Shown here: positions 8,123 to 16,875 of the stretch, piece after piece
Layout: every line of letters begins with the position of its first letter
Position numbering within the stretch: position 1 is the stretch's first letter
Origin: CAJINA01 sp964636125
GTDB taxonomy: Bacteria > Desulfobacterota > Desulfobacteria > Desulfobacterales > CAJINA01
DNA: 64,000 nucleotides
Direction: 5' to 3'
NCBI GenBank assembly: GCA_964636125.1
Contig: CAZWPX010000002.1
Span: 1 to 64,000 of the forward strand
Translations under genes and position numbers: made by a program
The notes under the pieces: model-generated
What the model was told of the DNA's origin: nothing
What the model saw: the letters and a program-made list of their open reading frames with translations, nothing else
The model's database searches: none

Positions 8123-10885
8123 CTATGCGTTATTCAAGACCCGCTGCAGCAGGTCTTCAATGACCGCCTTGCAATCCTTGAATTTATACTTGCCCACCAA
8201 CCGGCCCAGCTCCGCCAGGCCGGCCTGGTATTCAGCTGGCCACTGAACCGCCTTTATCTCGGCCAATACCGCCTTGCTGGGTTTGGGTTTTCTCTTGGCC
8301 ACCAGCGGCTGAAGCTGTTCCAATAATTCCCGCAATTTCTGCGGATCCCCAGTTTCACCGGCGGCTGGGCCGGGCCGGGCCGGGGCCGTCTTGTCGGCCG
8401 CCGCAACAATGGGCTGCAAAGAGGTCCGCACCACTTCCAGGGCCGGTTGAAATTCCTGCAGGGCTCCGCCTACCGCTTCGGGGTTCCACTCTTTGATGGC
8501 CCCCTCCAGCACGGCCGCAACACCCTGCAGCTCCTCGGCGCCGATATTCCCGGCAACCCCCTTAACGGTGTGCGCCAGCCGCTGGGCCAGCTCATGATCT
8601 TCCTCATCCAGCGCCGCGCAGATCTCTTCCGTTACTTGCCCGTAGCCGTTATAAAACTTGGTCAGAATCTTCAGGAACAATGATTCTTTATGGTTAACCC
8701 GCCCCAGGCCCAGCTTCAGATCGATGCCAGGCAGCTTGTCCGGCAGCGGCTGCGCTTCGGCGACAGCCGGCTGCGGTACTTTGGCTGCGGACTGCGCGAC
8801 AGGCCCGAGGCCCTGACGGGCCTTGATAAACTTGGACAGCACGGCAAACAACACTTTTACATCTATGGGTTTGGCCACGTGATCGTTCATCCCGGCGGCC
8901 ATCGCGTCGTCCCGATCCTGGGTCATGGCACTGGCCGTCATGGCGATAATCGGCAGCTCTTTGAACTGCGCCTGTTTGCGAATTTCCCGGGTGGCTGCAA
9001 AGCCGTCCATGACCGGCATCTGAATGTCCATCAGCACCGCATCGAATGACTCCCGGGCAACCATGTCCACGGCTTCCTGGCCGTCATTGGCAATGGTTAC
9101 AACCAGGCCGGCATCTTCCAATATTTCCTGGGCTACCTGCTGGTTGATTTCGTTGTCTTCCACCAGGAGCAGGCGGGCCCCCTGAATACCGGCGGCCAGC
9201 TCGGCATCGGTATCCTGACGCCCGGCGGCCCGGTCGCCACTCTCCACCTCTTTGCCAAAGGCCGCCATAATGGTGTCGAAGAGGGTAGAAGGTGTGACCG
9301 GTTTTATCAGGAAGCCGTCCAGCCCGGCCTGTTCGGTCTGCTGCATCACTTCCTGGCGGCCATAGCCCGTCACCAAAATTATTTTTGGGGGGGTCTGCAG
9401 GTTCTTCTCCTGGAGGATCTGGCGGGAGGCTTCCAGGCCGTCCATTTTCGGCATCTTCCAATCCATCAGGACCAGGCCAAAAGGATGTTCGCTTTTGTCG
9501 GCCTTCTCGACTGCTTTGACGCCTTCCAGGCCGTTGGCCGCCAGGGCGACATCAAATGACATGGACTGCAGCATCTCATACAGGATTTCGCGACTGGTGG
9601 CGTTGTCATCCACCACCAGCACTTTCAGGCCGTGCAGGTCCGGATCCGGGCGCAGAACACGGACCGGTTTTGCTTCTCCCAGACCATACCGGACCGTGAA
9701 TATGAAACTGGCTCCTTCGCCATAGACGCTTTCTACCCAGATATCACCGCCCATGAGGTTCACCAGGCGTTTGCTGATGGTCAGCCCCAGGCCGGTGCCG
9801 CCGTATTTGCGGGTCGTGGAGGTGTCGGCCTGTGAAAAAGCCTGAAACAGTTTGCCCTGCTGCTCTTCAGTCAGGCCGATCCCCGAGTCCTTGACCGCAA
9901 ACTTCAGTTCGATCTGCTGGTCAGCCTGCTTTTCGACGCTGGCACTGATGACAATCTCGCCTTTATCTGTAAACTTCACGGCGTTGTTGGACAGATTGAT
10001 CAGTACCTGGCCCAGCCTTAAAGAATCCCCTACCAGATTGGGCGGTACGTCCCGGTCAATATTGAACAATAGATCGAGGCCTTTTTCCTGGGATTTGACG
10101 CTCACCAGGTTGGCTACGTTGTCCATGAGCTCATCCAGGCTGAAAGGTACCGATTCGATGTCGAGCTTACCCGCTTCGATCTTGGAAAAATCCAGAATGT
10201 CATTGATAATGCCCAGCAGGGAGTTGGCGGCCGCGTCAATCTTTTTGACGTAATCATGCTGCTTGGAGTTGAGATCAGTCTTCAGGGCCAGGTGACTCAT
10301 CCCGATGATGGCGTTCATGGGCGTCCGGATCTCGTGGCTCATGTTCGCCAGAAAATCACTCTTGGCTTTGGTGGCGGATTCGGCCGCCCCACGGGCATCT
10401 TCCAGGTCCTCCATGATGTTCAACATGGCCCGGCGGGCCTTGGCCAGTTCGTCAATCTGGGCTTGCATCGTCGTGGTTGCCGCTTCGCGTTCCGCAAACG
10501 AATCCTTGAGCTGATCCGTCATACGGTTGAAGGCTTCTGAAAACTCCCCCATGAAATCGACCCGGTGAGAAAATTCACCCCTGGCGATCTGCTGGGTCGT
10601 CCAGGTCAAATGGCGCAGGCTGGCCTGCAGGCTCTTCATCGACTGCAGGATGCCGGAACGGCCTCCGGGGATCTCATGGTCCACCTTGCCCTGGCCGAGA
10701 TCCATGGCAAATTTCGTGGAAACTTGGTACTCCACCAGAAACCGGTTGACATACTCCACGAGTTGCTTGAGTTCGTTATCGGGGTAGTCCTCCGGCAGTT
10801 GAATCGCCGCGGCTGTTTTGCCCTTGAGCAGTTTGTAGAACACCTCGGTAACTTTATCGATATCTTCTTCCTTGACCGTCAGCAT
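8123..10885 (-). CDS. Soluble hybrid histidine kinase: HAMP-like, HisKA, HATPase_c, REC, REC, Hpt
   Basis: A 920-aa protein with no membrane helix. Residues ~1-140 look like HAMP-type coiled modules (GQGKVDHEIPGG, ARGEFSHRVDFMGE). HisKA has the phospho-His at 184 (MSHEIRTPMN) and is followed by HATPase_c (NLSNNAVKF, DSGIGL, GGTGLGL). Two receivers carry Asp475 (MDWKMP) and Asp620 (MDIQMP). A C-terminal Hpt domain carries His772 (LAHTVKG). This is a complete His-Asp-His phosphorelay. The last ~2.25 kb aligns without net indel to the end of the 2754-aa kinase at 16876, including 641 identical bases. It is 22 nt upstream of the HD-GYP regulator, which is the likely final phosphate acceptor. The sensory input is probably cytoplasmic or through a partner protein. 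Confidence 0.93.
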   Translation of the reverse strand: MLTVKEEDIDKVTEVFYKLLKGKTAAAIQLPEDYPDNELKQLVEYVNRFLVEYQVSTKFAMDLGQGKVDHEIPGGRSGILQSMKSLQASLRHLTWTTQQIARGEFSHRVDFMGEFSEAFNRMTDQLKDSFAEREAATTTMQAQIDELAKARRAMLNIMEDLEDARGAAESATKAKSDFLANMSHEIRTPMNAIIGMSHLALKTDLNSKQHDYVKKIDAAANSLLGIINDILDFSKIEAGKLDIESVPFSLDELMDNVANLVSVKSQEKGLDLLFNIDRDVPPNLVGDSLRLGQVLINLSNNAVKFTDKGEIVISASVEKQADQQIELKFAVKDSGIGLTEEQQGKLFQAFSQADTSTTRKYGGTGLGLTISKRLVNLMGGDIWVESVYGEGASFIFTVRYGLGEAKPVRVLRPDPDLHGLKVLVVDDNATSREILYEMLQSMSFDVALAANGLEGVKAVEKADKSEHPFGLVLMDWKMPKMDGLEASRQILQEKNLQTPPKIILVTGYGRQEVMQQTEQAGLDGFLIKPVTPSTLFDTIMAAFGKEVESGDRAAGRQDTDAELAAGIQGARLLLVEDNEINQQVAQEILEDAGLVVTIANDGQEAVDMVARESFDAVLMDIQMPVMDGFAATREIRKQAQFKELPIIAMTASAMTQDRDDAMAAGMNDHVAKPIDVKVLFAVLSKFIKARQGLGPVAQSAAKVPQPAVAEAQPLPDKLPGIDLKLGLGRVNHKESLFLKILTKFYNGYGQVTEEICAALDEEDHELAQRLAHTVKGVAGNIGAEELQGVAAVLEGAIKEWNPEAVGGALQEFQPALEVVRTSLQPIVAAADKTAPARPGPAAGETGDPQKLRELLEQLQPLVAKRKPKPSKAVLAEIKAVQWPAEYQAGLAELGRLVGKYKFKDCKAVIEDLLQRVLNNA
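9558..10198. repeat. 641-bp direct repeat, copy A, inside the soluble hybrid kinase
   Basis: This tract is identical base for base, as read, to 18311-18951 (constant offset 8753). Both neighbouring sides of the alignment drop to visibly lower identity. It covers HATPase_c and the start of the first receiver. The pattern suggests recent gene conversion between the two kinase genes. Confidence 0.92.
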
Positions 10886-11306
10886 TGGCCTTGATCCTTT
10901 GTCGCTTCCCGGGCTTTATATGCTCGGCGTCTCAAACCGACATACCCCTGAAGGCAAGTGTTGGGCTGGATATTTTTCAACTTTCGGGTTTCAGCCTTCG
11001 GCAGGGCTTATCAATTTTCTGCCCTCTCAATGGCACGTGGTTGTCAAAATCCTGTCATTCTGAGGAGTGTAGCGACGAAGAATCCCTGCCAAAAGAGCAT
11101 CACCTTTGCGTGGAAGGGACTCTTCGCTGCACTCAGAGTGACATGCATAAACAATCGTCGGTCTATGCTTTGATGAAAGCCGAAAGTTAAGTTATTTCTA
11201 AAATATAACCACGCGGGCCCGACTGCATCCGGGCCTGCCTGATTCAGGTTCACCCCCAGTTGCCCCAGCCCCGGCATCGGAAGCCGGTTGCAGCGGCACG
11301 CTTTTA
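10886..11306. other. Intergenic region upstream of the hybrid kinase, with a MITE-like repeat
   Basis: No gene is supported. It holds the promoter region of the leftward kinase gene (not resolved), the palindromic element at 11053-11143, and a GC-rich hairpin (ggcccg / cgggcc, about 11217-11236). On the minus strand that hairpin is followed by an AT-rich stretch and might end the V4R transcript. Confidence 0.45.
11053..11143. repeat. MITE-like palindromic element, copy 2
   Basis: Starts tgtcattctgagg and ends cactcagagtgaca, giving clear terminal inverted repeats across 91 bp. The reverse complement of its interior (cgcaaaggtgatgctctttt) matches the interior of the element at 34494-34560, showing that both belong to one family. 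No coding capacity. Confidence 0.7.
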
Positions 11307-11834
11307 TCAGGCCGCGGGGCGCGCGTCGAACCGGCAGACCCGGTCACCGGAACACCAGCAGTCGACTTCCTTCACATCGAACTCTTTGCCCGTGTATTCA
11401 AGCAACAACCCTGCGAGAAAGCCCTCGTCATAGGTACAGATGGTTTCATCGGACACCGGCAGTCCCGAACAATCCAGGTCTTCAGCCACGGTCAGGGTAA
11501 AATTCATGTTTTCGATATCGGCCTTCTCAATCCGCAGAATCCCGATTTTCAGTTTCGTCAGCAGATCTTGAACCTCTTGAACAAATGCGGTGAAATCGTT
11601 TTCTGTGTTGACCAGCTGCCGGCAGAATTCCAACCCGGCCTGTTTGCCGGCGGCATAAAAGATGCGCTCCGCAGTAGCTGTGTCGAACTCCTTGATGATG
11701 GCATCCCGCAGGGTAAACTGCATCAAGCGGTAGACTGTCAGGTCCATGGTAGAGCCCAGGTTCGGACGCCCGGCCGCCACGTCGCCGATCATGCTCCAGT
11801 CAAACTGGTAGTCGTCCCTTTCTTCCTTAAACAT
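11307..11834 (-). CDS. V4R-domain (4-vinyl reductase-like) small-molecule-binding protein
   Basis: A 175-aa protein. The C-terminal half is a V4R domain: YDEGFLAGLLLEYTG followed by the Cys signature DCWCSGDRVCRFD. V4R domains are ligand-binding folds found in BchJ and in aromatic-sensing activators of the XylR/DmpR type. The N-terminal ~80 residues (LGSTMDLTVYRL, AAGKQAGLEFC) are the usual helical lead-in. No DNA-binding or kinase domain is fused, so it probably works as a separate sensor or adaptor. A strong GGGGG ribosome-binding site precedes the ATG. It lies 14 nt after the transmitter-less receptor (11849-16798), which makes them a likely functional pair. The ligand is unknown. Confidence 0.85.
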   Translation of the reverse strand: MFKEERDDYQFDWSMIGDVAAGRPNLGSTMDLTVYRLMQFTLRDAIIKEFDTATAERIFYAAGKQAGLEFCRQLVNTENDFTAFVQEVQDLLTKLKIGILRIEKADIENMNFTLTVAEDLDCSGLPVSDETICTYDEGFLAGLLLEYTGKEFDVKEVDCWCSGDRVCRFDARPAA

Positions 11835-11848
11835 AATGTCCCCCTTTT

Positions 11849-14800
11849 TTATTCAATGATTTTGTATTTTCCAGGCTTACCCAACTGTTTGAGGATCGCA
11901 TTGACTTCTTCCTTTAATGCGATCATGCGTTCCTCACGGTTGATAGTGAGTTTGTTAAATCGTTCCAACTCTGCCAAATTCTGTTGCAGTTCCTCTTCAG
12001 CCGCTTTACGCTCACTGATGTCAACAAAGCTTTCCAGGAGATGTTCCTTGCCGTTCAGCTCTACGGAAACGACGGTCTTCAAGATGGGAATTTCCAGACC
12101 CTCGGCGGTGAGCAGTACTCGTTCCGCGTTGTCTACTTCTTGATTGTGATCCAGGATAGGACAATCCAGGTTTGCCCGGGGGCAGATAAACTGGTGGCAT
12201 ACCCGGCCAATGATTTTTTCCGCCGGCAGCCCGATCATATCAGCCGCAACAGGGTTGACGTCGATGATTGTGCGGTCCTCCGGGTTGATCACCAGAATTC
12301 CGGTATTGACGGAATCTAAAATGGTTTTAACGCGGGACTCACTTTCCTGCAACGCTTCCTGAATCTCTTGGGTTTCAGTGACATCGCGAACGGATTCTAT
12401 TGCTCCGGCAGGCTTACCGTCAATATCATAGAGGGCTTTGGCGGTACCTGCCAGGTAGGTGCCGTTATGGAGGTCGGGATGGTATGATTCAGCAACAAGC
12501 ACGCCATCTTCTTTCTCTGATACGGAAGCATGCGCTTCCGCCAGTGAAGCATCCCAGTCCTTTACAAGGTTAATCAGGAGCGGGCGGCGTTCGCCATAGA
12601 ACGGTAAAGCGTATTCGTAGTTGCCCTTGCCGATCATATCCTCTGCAGAAATTTTCGTCATTTCGGCCATGGCACGATTCCAGGCGATGACGACATCCTG
12701 GTTGTCGATGACAAAGGTTGGATCCGGTAAAGAGTCGATAATCTGGACCAGGCGCTTTTGAGTGTTTCGAATTTCCTGCTCGGCCCTTTTGCGTTCAGTA
12801 ATGTCCCTGAAGGTGATAACCGCACCGGATATTTGATCACCTTGTACAATCGGGTTGGCTGAATATTCCACCAGAATCCCGATGCCGTCCTTGTGCCAAA
12901 GCATTTCATCACTGACGGTTTGGGTGGTACCCTTAGTATAGGCCATAAACATAGGGCAGGTACCGGCCGGGTAGGGACTTCCATCTGGATACGAGTGGTG
13001 CAATATCTGGTGGATCTCCTGACCGATAAGTTCTGCGGGCTCGTACCCCAGCAACCGGGTGGTTGCCGGGTTCACGAAAATTGCCTTCCCATCAAGGTCC
13101 ACCCCGAAAATACCTTCATCTGCGGAAGTCAGAATCGAACGGAACCGCTCCTGGTTGTCTCTAAGTTCGGCGGTCCGATCAGCGACTTCTTTCTCCAGGT
13201 TGTCCCGGGCCTTCACCAGGTCCCGGCTAGTACGTTCACCGATGATCAGAACGCTTAGTACCGCGCCCACTGACAAAAGCAGGGTAAAGCCCAGGATGCC
13301 GAGAATCATCAGCCGGGTCTCGTAATAATGGGACAGGGCCGCATCCACATCGACCTCTACCGCCAGGCCCATGTCGAGGGCCGCATTCCAGATCCAGACT
13401 CCGTAAACCGGAACCCCGCGGTAATCGCGGTACCCGTCAAGGCTGGACTCGATCTTTGAGTTTCTCTGGCGGATCCCGGTCATTTCCATTTGCTGCTGCA
13501 ACGCCAGGGCACTGGCGGCCATATGGGTGAGAGGCTGCCGGGACCTTTCCTTACCAGGGCGCTGGCCTTTGACCATATTAATCCCCGGGTCCCGGAGCTC
13601 TATATTCAGGGCGCTGCGCTGGTTTTCGTCCAGCAGTCCAATGCGGTGCAACTGGTCTTCAAACCGGCTGGGCGACAGCAAGGTTCCGTTGCGGTCAAAG
13701 ACATAGGCTTCGCCGGTTCTCTGCCCCCAGGAAATACTCAAGGTCCGGCTGAAATCCTGCCAGGGGTCCACGCGCAGGGTCATCACTGCCAGGACGCGCC
13801 CATCGGTATCCTTGATCGGTCCGATAAAAAACATGGTGGGCGGCTTTTTGCCTTTATCTGATTGGGGTGCATTGCCCAGGTGTACATCCGACTCCATGGG
13901 CGGTACAAATCCGACTTCGCCCTTGAATGCGCGATGCAGCAGCTTCGGGTGCCTGCGAGCGATGAAATTGGAGGTGCCGAGGTTGGCATCCCGCCGGGAA
14001 CCGATGCTGACCTGGTCCGGGCTTATAATGAAAAACCCGATGTTGGCGAAAATATCTTCGGTATTCTCGAAAAAATTACGGGCTTCACGCAGGGCATCGG
14101 AAGCGATCAAAGTCTCGTTTTTGGGTTCGACCTGCAAGAGCCGTTTGGTGATGGCCACCAGTTTGGGATCTCGTCCCAGGCGCGCCGTGTAAGAAGTCCT
14201 TTCCTGGAGCCATAAATTTAAACGGTCCACGCTGACAGATAGAATCCCTTTGAGGTTCTCATCCACATCCTGCAGGATTTGTCTCTTGTTGAGTTCAAGG
14301 TTATACCACCCCAGAAAGCCCACGATGAGCACAAACGTACTTAAGCCGGCCAGGACAAGTCCTCTGAACCAGTGTGAACCGAAGCTGACCGCGACATTTT
14401 CCCGTTTGAGGACCTTGATAAGGATAAACGCCAGCAAGCAGACGATGATGAGAACAGCAATGCCATAGACAAGCAGCTGTTTGTAGGAAACAGGGGCTGC
14501 TGCTTGCGAGGCGACACCTACCTCCACGGGAATCCACTTTTGCTGGATGGCGTTCATCTCTTCCCGTGAAATGGATGCAAGACCTTTATTGAGGATGCCG
14601 ATCAGCTCCGGCCAGTCTGAACGGACACCGATTGCCAGTGGCGGCGATTTCACTCCGGCTTCGGCTGCGATCTTCAAATTCACCAGGCCCTTTTGTTGAA
14701 TCTGATAACTCACTGTGCCCAGATAGCCGACATAGGCATCCACCTTACCGCTTGATACCGCTTGCAATGCGGCCAGCCCCGACTCAAAGGTTCGGATTTT

Positions 14801-16798
14801 CAGGGCTGGATACGCCTCACGGCTAAGTTCGACGATGGCATAGTCCTTTACCATGGCGATACTGTTTTCGACCATATCGCCCAAGTTAGAAACCGGTCTA
14901 AAATTTTTCGATGTTACAATAACATAAGGTGTTGATACAATTGGGCCAGTGAAATTCAGGTACTTGGCTCTTTCCGTTGTCGGTTTGAGAAGGGAAATGA
15001 TATCCAGATCGTGTTTTTGCGCGGCATCAAGGACCTGAGACCAGTCCAGCCCGGAAACAAGGCGAATGTCGATCCCCAGCCGTTCGCTCAACAGCTTCAG
15101 CACATCCGCGGCCAAACCACCATGGTTGCCGGACATATCGATGTAATCATACGGCGGCCAATTGGGGTCCACGCCCAGGCGAATATCCCTATGACTATCG
15201 AGCCATTCTCGCTCCGAATCCGTTAATGGGATTCTATCTTTCTTGTCGGTTACCCGGCCCAGCCATTTATCGCTGAGGGTCTGGTATTCTTCATCGGTAA
15301 TCAGCGCCATACCTTTTGACAGGATTTCGGCCAAGACAGCGTTCTCCTGTGACACGGCCAGATGCAGGGGCATGGGACGCCCTGCCTCGATACCCAAATC
15401 TCCTCCAAGCTTAAGGTTGGTGATCTGGTGTTTTTTCATTAAATAATTTACGACCGGCATGACATCATAAAGTGCTTCGGCCTTACCAACTGACACGGCA
15501 TGCATAGACTCTACAATATCCCGCACCTCCAGAACCTCTATTTGCGGATAGGCCCTCAACATCTCGGCAATATAAAATCCTTTGGGTACGGCAATTCGTT
15601 TTCCGTAAAGGTCCTCAATAGAAATGACGTGGGGGGCATCTTTGCGAGTGTAAAGCGTCTGAGAAAGGGTCAAATAAGAGGGGGTGAATGACAGGTAATG
15701 TTTACGTTCAGGTGTTTTGGCTATATTGAGCATGACGTCCAGATCACCGCTTTTCACCATTTCCTGAAATTCGTCCCAGGATGGACCGGTAACAAACTTA
15801 ACCTTGACTCCGATCTTTTCAGCTAAAAGCCGCATATATTCGATAGAGAATCCCTTTGGGAGGCCATGTTCGGAGAAATTAAAGGGTGGGCTGTTGGTTT
15901 CATTGTGAACACGAATCTCGGGGTGGTCCCCCAACCAGGCCTGCTCCTGAGGTTTCAGATTGATATCCGGCTCTTTTTGTTCTATTTTTGCTTCCGCCAA
16001 AGATACCCAATGGGTCTTGATGGCATTTCGCTCACCTTCCGACATCGAGTATAGAACCTTATCTAACAGGCTTCTCAAAACCGACCAATCTTTGCGTACC
16101 GCCATACAGACTTCCGGGGCCTTAAATGGGACCGCGGCTACCGGTTGGATTCCCATCAGTGAAAGCTCGTAAATATTATAGGTCGTTGAAATTATGTCAC
16201 CGATAAAGGCATCCGCCTCGCGAGTGATCAGTTTTTTGAGTGCTGCGTGAATAGTGGGCGCGGTTATGAGATCTATTTCCGGGTAATTCGAGATTAAATA
16301 ATCTTCAATGGTATAGCCTTTAACAACCACAAGGGTTTTTTTACCCAGATCACGGAATCCTGTGATGCTTTCATCGCCGCTGCGCGAAAATATAAATTCC
16401 GTCAACTTCAGATAAGGTGCCGTGAAATTGACAAACGCTTCACGTCCCTTGGAGTGATAAATGGCGGGTAGAACATCTATTTTCCTCTGGCGGATCATGG
16501 TTAAAAGTTCATCCCAGGAAGGCCCGGTGATAATTTCAACCTCAATGCCGAGTTTTTCCTCAATAACCTTCAGATAATCGCTCGCAATACCGTTGTACGT
16601 TCCGCTTTTATCTACAAAGTCAAACGGAGCCCAGTCCATTTCTCCACCAACAATAATTTTTGGGTGGGCAGCAAGCCATGACCTTTCTTCCTGGGTCAGT
16701 CGCAAACCGGAATCATCGGCAACAACTGTCGACAATGGAAGGCAAGCTAATACGATCATTAACAATAACGTTGGTTTTAGCCACTTCATATTTCGCAT
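11849..16798 (-). CDS. Receptor with three tandem SBP_bac_3 domains, dCache and three PAS domains, no transmitter
   Basis: A 1649-aa protein. After a signal sequence (LLLMIVLACLPLSTVVA), three periplasmic type-3 solute-binding modules follow, at about residues 30-275, 280-520 and 525-765. Each opens with a W/P-P-F/Y-D/N motif such as DWAPFDF or NWPPYDY. Two membrane helices come next (~780-840), then a dCache-like periplasmic domain (~850-1140), a third helix (LGILGFTLLLSVGAVLSVLII) and three cytoplasmic PAS domains (~1190-1590). The protein ends in a short coiled coil. No HisKA, HATPase, GGDEF, EAL or MCP module is present, so signal must leave through a partner. PAS1 and PAS3 carry unusual Cys motifs (YPAGTCPM, CHQFICP with DCPI). 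It sits 77 nt after the 2754-aa kinase and 14 nt before the V4R gene, probably in one operon. Confidence 0.9.
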   Translation of the reverse strand: MRNMKWLKPTLLLMIVLACLPLSTVVADDSGLRLTQEERSWLAAHPKIIVGGEMDWAPFDFVDKSGTYNGIASDYLKVIEEKLGIEVEIITGPSWDELLTMIRQRKIDVLPAIYHSKGREAFVNFTAPYLKLTEFIFSRSGDESITGFRDLGKKTLVVVKGYTIEDYLISNYPEIDLITAPTIHAALKKLITREADAFIGDIISTTYNIYELSLMGIQPVAAVPFKAPEVCMAVRKDWSVLRSLLDKVLYSMSEGERNAIKTHWVSLAEAKIEQKEPDINLKPQEQAWLGDHPEIRVHNETNSPPFNFSEHGLPKGFSIEYMRLLAEKIGVKVKFVTGPSWDEFQEMVKSGDLDVMLNIAKTPERKHYLSFTPSYLTLSQTLYTRKDAPHVISIEDLYGKRIAVPKGFYIAEMLRAYPQIEVLEVRDIVESMHAVSVGKAEALYDVMPVVNYLMKKHQITNLKLGGDLGIEAGRPMPLHLAVSQENAVLAEILSKGMALITDEEYQTLSDKWLGRVTDKKDRIPLTDSEREWLDSHRDIRLGVDPNWPPYDYIDMSGNHGGLAADVLKLLSERLGIDIRLVSGLDWSQVLDAAQKHDLDIISLLKPTTERAKYLNFTGPIVSTPYVIVTSKNFRPVSNLGDMVENSIAMVKDYAIVELSREAYPALKIRTFESGLAALQAVSSGKVDAYVGYLGTVSYQIQQKGLVNLKIAAEAGVKSPPLAIGVRSDWPELIGILNKGLASISREEMNAIQQKWIPVEVGVASQAAAPVSYKQLLVYGIAVLIIVCLLAFILIKVLKRENVAVSFGSHWFRGLVLAGLSTFVLIVGFLGWYNLELNKRQILQDVDENLKGILSVSVDRLNLWLQERTSYTARLGRDPKLVAITKRLLQVEPKNETLIASDALREARNFFENTEDIFANIGFFIISPDQVSIGSRRDANLGTSNFIARRHPKLLHRAFKGEVGFVPPMESDVHLGNAPQSDKGKKPPTMFFIGPIKDTDGRVLAVMTLRVDPWQDFSRTLSISWGQRTGEAYVFDRNGTLLSPSRFEDQLHRIGLLDENQRSALNIELRDPGINMVKGQRPGKERSRQPLTHMAASALALQQQMEMTGIRQRNSKIESSLDGYRDYRGVPVYGVWIWNAALDMGLAVEVDVDAALSHYYETRLMILGILGFTLLLSVGAVLSVLIIGERTSRDLVKARDNLEKEVADRTAELRDNQERFRSILTSADEGIFGVDLDGKAIFVNPATTRLLGYEPAELIGQEIHQILHHSYPDGSPYPAGTCPMFMAYTKGTTQTVSDEMLWHKDGIGILVEYSANPIVQGDQISGAVITFRDITERKRAEQEIRNTQKRLVQIIDSLPDPTFVIDNQDVVIAWNRAMAEMTKISAEDMIGKGNYEYALPFYGERRPLLINLVKDWDASLAEAHASVSEKEDGVLVAESYHPDLHNGTYLAGTAKALYDIDGKPAGAIESVRDVTETQEIQEALQESESRVKTILDSVNTGILVINPEDRTIIDVNPVAADMIGLPAEKIIGRVCHQFICPRANLDCPILDHNQEVDNAERVLLTAEGLEIPILKTVVSVELNGKEHLLESFVDISERKAAEEELQQNLAELERFNKLTINREERMIALKEEVNAILKQLGKPGKYKIIE

Positions 16799-16875
16799 AA
16801 CCGGTTACCTGATAGTTTATTGTTCAAGGCAAATTATCACACTGCTACTAAATATAGAAACCCGTTACGGATTGC

